A stretch of DNA of 64,000 nucleotides, taken from positions 1,071,360-1,135,359 of the forward strand of contig RQTK01000013.1 of assembly GCA_003991915.1 (NCBI GenBank), written 5' to 3'. This DNA is from Elysia chlorotica (Eukaryota; Mollusca; Gastropoda; Plakobranchidae). Position numbers and translations under genes: made by a program. The number at the start of each line of letters is the position of its first letter. Position 1 is the first letter of the stretch. Of this stretch, positions 12,941 through 24,181 are shown piece after piece. The notes under the pieces are model-generated. The model was not told where the DNA came from, did no database searches, and saw nothing but the letters and a program-made list of their open reading frames with translations.

Positions 12941-14801
12941 AGTGAGAGAGAGAGAGAGATGCTTTTCCCCAAACTTAATCACTTAATCTGAGAGAAGGTA
13001 TTTTCGCTAAGAACATCGACTAATGAAAATGTACCTCTTTAAATCTTTTTGTGAACTAATAGCAATAGAAACAAGGGTCTTAGGGTGGAAATTTAGAAAC
13101 TATTTGACGGTACATAGTTACTAATACTAGGTGTACATGTGTTTATAATAACTGAATCACAGTTTTTTTTATGAATGTAGTTATTACAGCGACCACAAGC
13201 AGAACAAAATTTTTTTTTTATGGGAGCAAGACAGTGTGATGACCCTTCCCTCTCTTCAATCCGCGGTGTACTGAGCACATCATTTGGATAACACCTAGAG
13301 CTGATGCTGAGGTAACATGAGATTGAGCTTATTAAAAGAAAAAAAATTATGATATTAACAGCATTGGACCCTATGATTCATGTAAAGTATGAACCAATTG
13401 AACCAGTTCAGCTAAGTTAGGAAAGGGTGGGTACTCCCTCAAAATAGTACATGTATTTTCTGGTAGGACTTGGAGACGTATTTATGAGGGGTCGTAAACT
13501 AGGCCTCAAAAACTAACGTAGTCAGTGCTAAATATTTAACCTACAGACAAAGCCGGTTTTCGTGGCAAATTTTTCATGAACGGCTATAAATGTCTAAAAA
13601 AAGGGAGAGAAATTCTGGAAAGGTAGAGGCCACTTTGAAGTTTTAAAATAAAAATTAAGTTCCACAAAACACATCTTTTATAAATATTTTTCTTTATTCT
13701 TATAAATTTCTGGGTAAATTCTTTCATTTGACCTACTTTTTTAATCATTTTAATGTAGATCTAAATTATGAAAAATCATGAAAATGGGCAAATGCACCAA
13801 ACCTATAAAACCACTAAAATCTTGCTAAAATGACAAAAAGTCTAGGCCTAAATAATTGACTTTTTACAGGCTACAAATCTTGCAAGTCTAGCCCTAAGTC
13901 CTGCCTTGGAACTAGGGAACAGGTGTAAACAAAAGATAGTACCAGGAAATTCATAAATGTATTTTTTATGAGTTTTACTCTAAATTTAAATGTTAGATCT
14001 ATTATACATGCCCTACACCTTCTCATGAATACGGCAGTTGGTGGCAGGCCATGTAGGCCTTAAAAAAAAAGGAGCCGGCTGTGTCTATGTACGCACTAGA
14101 TCTATATTAGTATATATAATAATTATAATTTATAAATATATATATATAATATATATATATTAATATTATATACTGATTTATAATTGAAGCAGAAATACTA
14201 GATCTATACATGAATGTATTTATAATTAAATAGTTTTTCTACCCCAATATTCTATTACACATTGCTTTTTAAATTTTGCTATATATGCACCATAAATAGT
14301 TCTTTTTTTGTCCAAATTTTGCTATACTAGTCTATGCATTTGGTTCAAATCCAGTTCTTTCGTTGGCCCTCTCCTAAGGCCTAACATTTTCCAGAGTCAA
14401 CTAGAATTATTGTGATACACAGTGTAAGTCCATTTTTGGATCTACAGGAACACTGTATCAGTATGCTGTACTGTTTTACTGTGGTTCCGGCTCTGTTTAT
14501 ATGGCAATTACCTTACGGCTTGCCTCTGGTATCGAAAGTAGTCTAGGCCTAGATCTACCAACAAACTAAGAGAAGACAGCAGTGGATAAGGCCAGCCAAG
14601 TTACGTGATGCATCAGCGATCTATTCCTTTTTCAATTTCTGGGGTGAATCTTTAAGTTCCTGCGTTAGACTTACGTAGCTCTAGATTCTATTACTCACTG
14701 TCCATTCCTGGGAAAGGCAAAACTTGAGCCCCTTTTTGTAGCTCCAAAGCCACCTCAATTTCGAACTTGATGCCATCTACGGGGGCCACAACTTCTTGCA
14801 T
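2529..14801 (-). CDS. CPSF4: Cleavage and polyadenylation specificity factor subunit 4 (CPSF30), seven exons
   Basis: RNA-binding subunit of the nuclear CPSF complex that recognises the AAUAAA signal during mRNA 3'-end formation. Coding exons, in transcript order: 14699-14801, 6242-6445, 5556-5651, 4944-5037, 4356-4470, 3640-3780, 2529-2624. All introns are GT-AG, phases agree throughout, and the total is 849 nt, giving 282 aa and a stop (human about 269 aa). Exon 1 starts MQEVV and ends PFPGMD, as in animal CPSF4. Five CCCH fingers follow, including [18 protein letters not shown] and CQCYLNGFC. The C-terminal half has two CX2CX4HX4C zinc knuckles: [14 protein letters not shown] in exon 5 and [14 protein letters not shown] across the last junction. 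A His/Gln-rich linker (about residues 210-235) separates the knuckles. The long first intron (6446-14698) is filled with LINE and RTE copies. The gene appears intact. Confidence 0.95.
5850..6040 (+). repeat. Dispersed repeat fragment with coding-like HMGRAE(E/K)DQP segment
   Basis: In CPSF4 intron 2, around 5944-6036, the plus strand encodes [17 protein letters not shown] followed by CGPMLNRD. A second copy lies on the minus strand at about 59905-60110 and reads YHMGRAEEDQPKPS and GGPMFHNR. Two copies at unlinked intronic sites mark this as a transposable-element fragment, possibly the C-terminus of a LINE. I do not recognise the family. Confidence 0.55.
6630..8600 (+). mobile_element. Degenerate CR1/L2-like non-LTR retrotransposon, copy A
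   Basis: Several frames of the plus strand give pieces of one LINE polyprotein in the right order. First is the end of the endonuclease region ([20 protein letters not shown] near 6697). Next come the first RT motifs ([16 protein letters not shown] near 7140; [19 protein letters not shown] near 7330) and [18 protein letters not shown] (near 7500). The catalytic [11 protein letters not shown] follows near 7766. The C-terminal [20 protein letters not shown] and [19 protein letters not shown] lie near 8293-8560. Frameshifts and stops break the reading frame, so the copy is dead. It sits in CPSF4 intron 1, antisense to the gene. Assignment to the CR1/L2 branch is from motif style, not from a search. 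Confidence 0.85.
7768..10061 (+). repeat. Tandem duplication, copy A
   Basis: This segment begins inside the YADD codons of the LINE, runs through its 3' end and about 1.1 kb of flank, and ends at gacttggagacgta. It is repeated at 11501-13480 with high similarity. Copy A keeps about 340 bp (8594-8930) that copy B lacks, plus a short stretch near 9140. Confidence 0.9.
9520..9567. repeat. (GA)n microsatellite
   Basis: Perfect GA array preceded by GTGT repeats. The matching array in duplicated copy B (12891-12959) is longer and interrupted by aaaagagt, so the two have diverged in length since duplication. Confidence 0.95.
10062..11500 (+). mobile_element. 5'-truncated RTE-like retrotransposon with PHD-like zinc finger
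   Basis: The open frame up to 11278 plus a second frame to about 11470 encode the C-terminal part of a reverse transcriptase. RT motifs are [39 protein letters not shown] and the intact catalytic LYADDLV. A Cys-rich finger follows (about 10640-10790): CAVC, CKGC, HKKC and CSRC, in a C4-H-C3 order typical of PHD fingers. The C-terminal region has [31 protein letters not shown] and [19 protein letters not shown]. One indel near 11217 breaks the frame; otherwise the coding sequence is open. The N-terminal endonuclease and the start of the RT are missing. The 3' end is a short (GAT)n tail near 11491. The element sits exactly at the junction of the two copies of the tandem duplication. Confidence 0.88.
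11501..12303 (+). pseudogene. CR1/L2-like LINE reverse transcriptase 3' fragment, copy B
   Basis: Fragment of the same LINE as 6630-8600, beginning at the second half of the YADD motif. It has stops and indels, for example a frame change near 12108 that splits the GTGPG/YLSE region. No promoter or 5' region is present. It arose by segmental duplication, not by independent insertion, because the flanking sequence is duplicated with it. Confidence 0.85.
12891..12959. repeat. (GA)n microsatellite in duplication copy B
   Basis: GA array interrupted once by aaaagagt near 12937, preceded by GTGTGT. It is the counterpart of 9520-9567. Confidence 0.95.
13481..14698. other. Remainder of CPSF4 intron 1
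   Basis: Unique AT-rich sequence between the duplication and CPSF4 exon 1. It includes a TA-rich low-complexity tract at about 14108-14172. No exon or mobile-element coding sequence is recognised. Confidence 0.5.
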
Positions 14802-16981
14802 CTTGACAAAAAATTAGTCCGAATTTTTTATATCAAAGTTTAAGCTTCTGCCTCATAAAAAGAATTAATTGAGATCAACTTTTTACTTGGTACATATATT
14901 ATATCTAGATCTAGATTTAGTATACATAGTCAATTAATGAGTCCGTCAAGTGCTTCTGATTCTGAACTTTCAGTTTGAGAAGGTAATAAAAACATTGACA
15001 GTGATTTCCCTTGTATGTGAAACTACCAAGTTGGCCAAAATAAAGCTGAATGACATTTCAAAGATAAAGTTTAATTTGTTGGTTCTCAAAAAGAAAATGC
15101 AAACTATTTTACTGTAAAAAAACAATGATTTTCAGCTGACAAAAATAAATTTAAATGTTTTCATTTAACTAAGTCAGTGCTTTAACAACTTTATGACTAT
15201 CCTAACTTCCTAAGCCCTAATGTTCTGTGCAAACATTAACATGCAGCGATTGTTGGCCAACACGAAGTCAGTGTGTCCTACAGAATAGACACCTGCTGAG
15301 TTATTTTGTTCCCTAATCCCTAATCCAGATATTATCTAAAATTATCATGTGCATTAATCTAGAGCCATACCGGTACATATTACATGTAGTTCATATAAGG
15401 ACATCAAGATAGAAAGGTACCGTTGTGCGAATATTTTTGGGTGGGAGCTCTAGATCTAAATGGCTTTTTACTTACACCCCTCATTTCAATTTCGTTCATA
15501 AGGTAAAAAAAAATGGGCGTGGCTGTTACCATTACAGTATAGATCTAGATCTAGATCTATCTAAATCAATATCTAATTGTCCGTTGAAAACAAATTACAA
15601 GAAAATAAAGATACAATCGATATATGGATTAAGAAATCTATATCTATTCTCTGCTAAATTAAGTATTAAGTATCTGGTTGTTCAATGATCGAAGATGGTT
15701 AAAATGTTAATAAGTAAAAGACATTATAGGATAAAAGAACAATAGATAATATTTTAGTGGAGCATTTAAACTAACTTTAAGCATATCTTCAGTTTGATAT
15801 TATGATTTTAAATTCATTGTGAACTTACTTTCAGAATGATTTTTATCCTTACTAAGTTACTGTGTAGTCAGATATATGAATATCATATATATAGTGTACA
15901 AGTTTTAGCCTCAATCTACTGCCCATCCTGTTTATGGCGACCATCAAAGATCATTGACAAAATTGGTGGCTTTGAGCAGCGAATGCCCACTGAGTACTTG
16001 CGTCATTTCCCTACTTTTGTATATTTTTAAAGAGCAGTTACCAAGTTACATACAACTTCCCCTTCCGAGTTTCTAAATGATAGAAGTGTAAATGAATGGC
16101 AGGGGCCTCGAAGGCTAGTTTGCACCTATTTCAATATAAAAATAAAAGAGAAAAATCGTTGTTACTAAACATATTAATCAAACTGTTATCACCAAGCACT
16201 CTCTTTAGTTTATTTGATCTTTCATTTTCTTTTAATTTTTCTCTTCAGAATATGTCTCTCTCTCTGTCTTGGTTATAATGCAGAACAGCTTTTGAAGAAA
16301 TACTGTCTGTGCTTTGTAGCCCAACCATTCCTCCCATGCCTATCCCTCTCTCACTTTCGTTTGTAACTAACGACTTACTTTTGACTTAATTGACATGAAC
16401 AATAAGATGACCCAAAGTTAGTGTGTGCGTACCAGTACCCATTCCCTCTCTCATGAACACTTATTTATATGGTATTTGTTCTTTGATTACAGAGGTTGTT
16501 GTGTTGGGCATGATTTTGTCAGTTTTTGTTGGATCATATACTGTGTACGGTCGTGTAGAGCAGTGACAAAAATAAAGGAAAAAGGCAAGGGGATCAATGA
16601 AAGGTGGTTGTCATTGCTAGTAGCTGCCATGGACAGGTGGCAGTCAGGGCAGGTTCAACTGTATTATAAACGCAAAAAAAATTTGTTTTTTTTTCTGACC
16701 TGAATAAAATGATCTGTAACCTGTTTCATAAAAATTAAACTTAGATTTATCAGGATGGGTTTGAAACAAAATTTTAAGGTATGTGTGTGATTGATGCATG
16801 TGATCCAAATTCAGTCAATACATCACCTTAATTTTTGTTACATTTTATATTACAAATTATTGCCGTTCAATAACAGCAAATATAATTTAAATAAATAATA
16901 CAATTTTTAAATGAATTTTGTATTCAGGACAATGCTGGAAGCCTGGTGTACATTTTTCACTAAGAGTGGCACAAACACAAC
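14802..16981. promoter_or_regulatory. Intergenic region between divergent CPSF4 and arrestin genes
   Basis: CPSF4 starts leftward at 14801 and the arrestin coding region starts rightward at 16982, so both 5' UTRs and promoters should lie here. An acceptor-like tattcag at 16922-16928 suggests that the first coding exon of the arrestin gene follows a noncoding 5' exon further left. Copies of the self-complementary word TAGATCTAGATC occur at about 14911-14925 and 15540-15560. No TATA box or other promoter element can be assigned with confidence. Confidence 0.45.
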
Positions 16982-18428
16982 ATGATGAATAATGAGATGT
17001 TCTTGCGAACCTCCAAAGGAGAATACACTCCTGGAAGCATTATAAATGGGTAAGTCAGTCCAGGACCTAGAATAAGTCTTTTTTTGTTTCTTTTTTTTTT
17101 AATTGTATGGGGCAGGTTGTTTAAAAAGACTTTATTAATTCTTTATGGGGGAAATTGAGATTGACATGCCTATTTACAATAAAAATAAGATACTACATAT
17201 TAACTAAAAAAATACAATTGTGTGTAAAATATAATTTAAAAAAAGCCATTGAAAATGTATCACTTATTATATCTAAAAACCGCCAACAAATCAAACGCAA
17301 TTTGTATATAATTATGTAGAATGAGGTCATATTTAAATTCAATTACGAAATATAAAAATAAAAATGTTAGACTTTACATTGAATACGATGAGAGTATTGC
17401 TTTTGTTCTTAAGTAAATTATTTTGAAAAATCCTAACATTCATGAATGACTATATTTATCACGCACGCACACACACGCACACACACATCTGATATTGTAT
17501 GATTATAAAATTAGACAAGAAATTAAATTTAAGAATGTAACATTATGTGTCATATTAAAAGGTTTCAGGGCTGACGGAGGGAAAGATCTCTATACATAAT
17601 CTTATGAACACAAGCAGTTTTTGTAATCACTCAATTGGCTTGTAAACATTACTTTTATGAAATATGTGTGTTACAGTCAGCTCATGATTATTTTGTTACT
17701 GCCTGTATTGTTATAAATGATTTTGATATTTTTGGCGCAAAGGTATAATCTGGTTTTTCTCTATTGTCTTGTTTTATTGCAACAGTACTTTTAGTTCAAC
17801 TTCAACTTCTTGTAGGATGTATTTCACAAGATCAAATAGATTTAAAAAAATAACAACTAATTTTAGGTATTAACTAACAACCCTTTGTTTTATAATTAGT
17901 TATAATGACTCTGCAAGCATTTATATACAGAAATATTATCACTGCCACATTTTACTTTTTTTTCCAGGGCTGTTTACCTTCAAATTGGAAGTCCCACAGA
18001 GGCATATGGAGTGAGAATATCCTTTAAGGGTCTAGAAAAATGTAAGTTTACAGAAAATAAAGTAAAATATGTAATATTTTTTCTGTCAACAACTTAAGAA
18101 ATGCTATAAATTCCAATCTCATCAATTTTTTGTTGTTGTGTTTAATAACTTTAAAATGCAATCTGTGAACAAGTTAATTATGAATATTACTTATCTTGAA
18201 TTGTTTTAGTACAAAATTGAAATAACATCGAGGTTATTCAATAAATATGTTAAAGTGCTATTTTTACCATTTCTTCTTCTTCTTCTTCTTCTTCTTCTTC
18301 TTCTTCTTCTTCTTCTTCTTCTTCTTCTTCTTCTTCTTCTTCTTCTTCTTCTTCTTCTTCTTCTTCTTCTTCTTCTTCTTCTTCTTCTTCTTCTTCTTCT
18401 TCTTCTTCTTCTTCTTCTTCTTCTTCTT

Positions 18429-18459
<31 letters not shown>

Positions 18460-21400
18460 TTATTATTATTATTATTATAATTATCATTAACAATATTATC
18501 AGCATTGCTAATCATTTTTGTTGCCATTATTACCACTAATGCTTCTTTTTTTAATGTAGCAATGAGCTCACAAGTTGCAATACCTGTTGTTTGCTATTTG
18601 TGTATAAAATTTTAATTTAGTCTTTTCTGCTCAATGGTCTGCTCATTAATTAAGATTGGACTTGTTGCTTGGTAACATAAATTGTTTATATAAATATTGA
18701 AATCAAATACGGACATGTAGGGCAGACGTTGCTTGATTTAAACTTATGTAAAAGCTATCATTCGGATTGTGATTCACTTGTGCTCTTTTTTTGTTTTTGA
18801 TAGTATTGAAAATACATTGGTGATAATTCAATATCTTCTTCAAGGTACTTATGAATATGATTGTGATGGAAGAAAGTCCATGAAAAATGAAACAGCCCAT
18901 GTAGACATTCATGAGGCAGTTTTGTATTCACAAGAAGGTGAGTTATTACCAGTAGAAGAACAAACTTTTTTTTTTCCAGTCTTACAATAATTTAGAAATA
19001 TGAGCGCAATGAAACACCTATTATACACTACAGTACCCCTTCATAAATTCAGTTGAATATTGAAATGTGTTTCTGTGAGTTGAAATGTGTACATTTGAAA
19101 AATTAATATGGAAATACTGAGAGGTCTTATTTTTCTTTTCAGAATCCTTTCAATTTGGTTGCTATGTTTTTCCATTTCAATTGGAGCTCCCTCAAGATGC
19201 TCCAGGTTAGTATGAACTTGCTTTTTTATTTTCATACCTTTTTTTACAGATTATTTATTATACTTCTTCTTGCTACACTTCACCTTTGTTCTCCTTTTTT
19301 TTACCTCGTGGTTGTTGCTATAATTTGATTCATCTCGTTCTCCAGCATCTTTTATGATTTGGAATATATTACTTTTACACTATTTGTTTTATATTTTGTA
19401 CCCTATTGACATTTTATCTTGCAGGTTCATTCCAATACATTGGATCATCTATGAAAGGGTCATGGACAGTTGACATCTCATATAAATTACATGCTCATGC
19501 AGAAGGGGCAGATGCCTTACAGGTACTGTTTTAAAATCCTGTCTACCCTAGATACTATGTTTGTATGCACATGGTTATCTGATGGTACATTGCTGAATTT
19601 CCGTCAAAACATGGATTTTACCTGACTAAAACCATAAGTTATACTTTTTTCCCTTAAGTTGCCAAGAAGCAATGATGTAAATGATTATTTTTAAAAGAAA
19701 AACAAAACCACTTTACAAGCAAAAAAAAAAAAAGCAAATTCAAAGAACCAAAAGATCATTCATATGGGAAAGAAAATGATATTTTTTCAGCCCAGATCTT
19801 GTTTACCTCAATTCCAACACTAATTCCCTAAAACTTGCTAGAAAAGGTGGAATATTATTGTTAAGACATATTAATGCAAATGAAAAGAGATGATTGTGCT
19901 GAATTTTAGCATTACCATTAGCGATTCTAATTAAGAAAGAAAAAAAAGAAATTATATGGTTTCAGTTTCATTTATCGTTTACAGGCTTAAGGAAACAACG
20001 AATTTGGCTAGTAAATTTGTTTAAAAAAATTGGATTTTGATCTTTATTAACATCATAAGCTCTTGAATTAAGAGATAAAGGCCCCGAAATTGGAATTGAT
20101 GGGACAATCCATGAGTCTTAAGCTTGATGGGGGTACAGTGAATAGTAAGATGGTTTATTTTAGCATTTTCAAAGGAAGAAAATTCTCCAATAGTTAAAAG
20201 TTACAATAATTTTTTAAATCCAGCATCTCTGTTTCGATTGAAAGCTTACTCACCTAGCTCAGGCTAATACCCATTAATACCTGGATTTTTTTGGGGAAAA
20301 AAATTAATTCTCTCACCTAGCTCAGGCTAATACCCATTAATACCTGGAATTTTTTTGGGGAAAAAAATTAATTCTATCTTCCAATCGCAAAGGTTGAGTC
20401 GATAGTTTCCATCAGGATACAGCTCCGTAATTTTCTTATCCCATTCCCAATCCCTTCCCTTAAATCATTGGCCTTAGAGTTTGGCTCAGTACACTGTGTG
20501 CGGGATAAAAAAAAAAGTAAAGTTTGTCCCATACCCTTTGACATAGCGTTAGAGAACCAAGAGTTAGGGTCCTGATTGTTCTAGGCAAACAACATTTGTG
20601 GTATAGACTGCCATCACTTTCCTATATATACAAAAAATAATGATGGGTGTGCTGATTTGGAACGAGAAGTCTGAAAGTGGCTTGGGCAAAATGTTGGTTT
20701 TATCCTCAGGGCACCAAGAGTTCCCATAACACAATGTATTTCGGATCATCAACTACCATCACTTAAAAGTGCATCTTTTTATTTTTTTTTATTGAAATTG
20801 CTGTGGAAAGGCTTGGTGTTTAGGAGTGATTAAAGTTCACAACATGAGGCTGATATTTTTACAAGAATTTTGCTGCAACAAAAATTTTTTGTATTAAAAT
20901 ATATCTTTGCATAAAAAAGACTATAAATTTGTAACTGTTGAAAAGAAAGTGAATTAAGTGGTTAAACAAATGCTTTAGTTAGTTTTTAGTTTAAGACTCT
21001 TGATTCCTTCGGAAACTACAGCAAGGAAGTTATGCAGGAAGAAAAAATTAAAAAAAGTAAAATGAGAACAAAGAACTGTGATAAAAGCTTTTATTTTTTT
21101 TAAATGCTTTGTGGAGAACAAAATATATGTATAAATTAAACTTGCCTATCATCTACTGTTATCTTAATGTTTCTCTTTGAAGGCATCCCAAGCTGTGGTG
21201 GTCTTTCAAACTGACGAGCAGGCATTGGCTGAACGATCATTTGGTTGTGCGAAGGAAACAACAGTGGAGGTGTCGCGCTTCTTGTTCAGCAACAAAATCA
21301 TACATATCACCACAAGGTGAGAGCTGTTTTCAATTTTTTAAAATATTTTTTAAACCTTTTCACATTGGGTGTTTTAAGGCCTTTTCCTTAAATGCACACT

Positions 21401-24144
21401 ACTTTGGAAAATTTTCGAAAACTTCAATATTTATTGTTTGTAAGTGGAAGTGTAGATTGATGCGAAAACGTGCTGGCACAAGTTTATACTGATGCACTCA
21501 ACATGATGGGGTGTGATGGGAAAAGGTCAAAAAGGTTGTCGGAAAAGTAGAGGGAAAATGCAGTGGACACTGCTTTAGTTAATTCCTCTTAGATCCATTT
21601 TTCCTAGGACTTCTGTTTATAAATTCTTATTACAGCTGATTAAAAATATTACATGACTAAGCTTAGTGCATAAGTAAGTTAATGTATACAATTATCTCTT
21701 CTGGAAATTGATATATACATTGTCTGCTGTAATTAAATTCTAGAGGTTTTGAAATTTGTAGGATACAAGTCTGTAGAATAAAATAATTCTCTCAAACAGG
21801 TTTTTATTTCAACAATTGAGATAAAAACCAATTAATACCTGTGTATTCCATGAGTTCTTGCAATGAAAACCCTACTTTACATTTCTATCCTTATTTCTAA
21901 ATCAGAATATATTTAAAAGTTAGCCTCAAGATATTGACTACTAAGTTAGGACAGAAAATTATCATTTCCAAACACATGATCAACTCTGACTGTGAAATTT
22001 ATCTAAAGACCTATATAATTATTTTCAGATTGCTTGATAATTTTGTGGAGACAGGGGCAAACCTTCAGCTGCGTCTTATAGTCACAAACGAAACCAGAAT
22101 CAAAGTAACAGGATTCAGTATAAAGGTGACTGGAAGACTACATTTTTTTTTTCTAATGCTGTTTGCTGTTCATTTTAGTACTTCACATTTCCTAAACAGA
22201 AACAAAGCTAAGCTTACTAATATAATTTTTTGAAATGAAGTGATGTTTATTTTGTTTAGCACTTCATGTATAGTCACTGTGTCAAGAGAAACATTTTCTC
22301 AGCAACAAATGAAGTTGACAAATTATTGTTAAATAAGACAGATGAGTTGAGTCATAGAAATAGTGTAAGAATGATGAGAAGAAAAAAAGAATGAAGTGTA
22401 TGATTTAATAAAAATATTTAATAATTTTGAATATTGTGATTGGAAAATAAGAAATCTCATGGAAAAATCCTTATCTTTGATATAGGTACAGTAAAACATG
22501 TAACATTGGGAATATGCCATCATAAATTAAATTTTTCTTCTCTCTTACTAAAAAATATTTGCAATCCCTTTCTCTATGGACACCAGCTTCTAAGGTACTT
22601 CCGCCTGTTTTTGAAGGACATGTCGGTGAAGGGTTGTCTGTTAGACAACATGGAACTAGTGGAGGACCTGTGCCATGTGGCCCCAGAGGCAGGCCCTCAT
22701 GTTGTGTTTAAAATGGCAGGCTCAGATTCTCTTATGATGGGCAAGTACGATTGGTGGTTTTTTTTCGTCTTCTTTTATTTTAAAGTTCATCACTTTTGTG
22801 AAAAGGTTTTTCACAGGATAATCCCACATGTGCAAAATAGATAATTGCAACAAAAAGTATTAATAAAAATTGTTTGGATAAACTTCAGTGCCCAGGCTAC
22901 TACTGTGCATTGCTTTAATTGTTAAAGCTACTGAAAAGAAATGCATAGAAAATATTTACCACAGTCATTATAATGGCAGTTACAATATATTGCAATAAAA
23001 TAATTCTGTAGACCACATTGGCATCTTGTTATTTCCCTTAACCTTAATCATATGTAGAGGAATGAAAGAGGACCCTGAGGTATTCTTTAATTGAAATGAA
23101 ATGATGATGATTTTAAAAATTTAATCGCTTGTATTAATCAAATTTTACTTATACATTTTGACTTTTTCAAGATCGAAAGATACTCCAGGCCCTACGGACA
23201 AGAGTACAAAACAAGACTTGCGATTTGGGTTAAGACTAATTGTTAGAAATGACTGCTGAGAGAGTTTTGGCTCCAGAGCTCTCAGTGACACCAGAAATAA
23301 TTATTTAATTGTTGTTTTTTTTGCAACTCCTCTTTGAGACTGCACATGTTCGATTATTAAAAATTCTAGATTTTAATTTTCTAAAAGTTTGCAATATTGT
23401 TTGTGCGCTGTTTACTTGCCCTCATTTTTTTGTCCTTGCAACTGTTGTAATTATCTATTTAGCACATATGGGATTAATCTGTGAAAAATGTTTTCACAAA
23501 AGTGATAACTTTCAATCAATGTTTTAAAGGTTAAAGTATAAAGTTTCACATATACAACATACTCCTTAATATTCCCATGTCTTGGTGCACCCCAGTGTTA
23601 ACTTCTCTTTGTAAGATATTAACAAAAACAGTTCAATTGAAACTTTCATGGTTATGATTACTTATTTACAACTTGTTACATAGCCTTATAAATTTCTACA
23701 TTGTCAATTATTGATAGGTGTTCACATTTAAATTTGATTTAATTTTCCCAATTTGAAAACACATTTATGAATATGATACTGGAAATTGCATCTCATAATT
23801 TGATAATTGATCTTCAACTTCCTTTTTTTCTCTGCTCTAAGTGCGGGTCTAGATCGCCTGCAAATTCCTCTTAGGGAAGGTTTATGTGGCCAATCTGTAG
23901 ACGTTGCACCCTCTGTCTCTGCGAAACATACTAATGTAAGTGCACTGCATAAATTTTACTTCTCAATTTCATGGATAGTGCTATTTTCAGGTGTAGGATA
24001 TTTAAAAGGCTTTTGAAATTTTCAGTCATAACAATGATAATGATAAAAAAAAGGCACATGATGCACACCATGTGAAAAGGTTTGTGCCTCAACTCATTGC
24101 ATTACATTGTGGTCCGGACCTTTGCCTTTCACCCCCCTCCCCCT

Positions 24145-24181
<37 letters not shown>

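Larger units (their letters stand above)
11501..13480 (+). repeat. Tandem duplication, copy B
   Basis: Second copy of 7768-10061. It starts with gcggatgatacgcag, directly after the RTE tail, and ends at gacttggagacgta at 13480, where it runs into unique sequence. It carries the LINE 3' coding region (11501-12303), including [19 protein letters not shown], and lacks about 340 bp of copy A between its positions 12326 and 12333. Confidence 0.9.

Noticed and set aside
15836-16030. 64-codon frame upstream of the arrestin gene
   Set aside because: No recognisable domain and no splice sites that would join it to the arrestin exons in phase.
16929-16964. DNAGSLVYI frame upstream of the arrestin ATG, similar to alpha-arrestin N-termini
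   Set aside because: It hits a TAA at once and is out of frame with the downstream arrestin exon, so the ATG at 16982 is preferred. The likeness could be chance.
18206-18539. Long Arg-, Phe-, Leu- and Lys-only open frames
   Set aside because: They are translations of the TTC microsatellite in several frames, not proteins.
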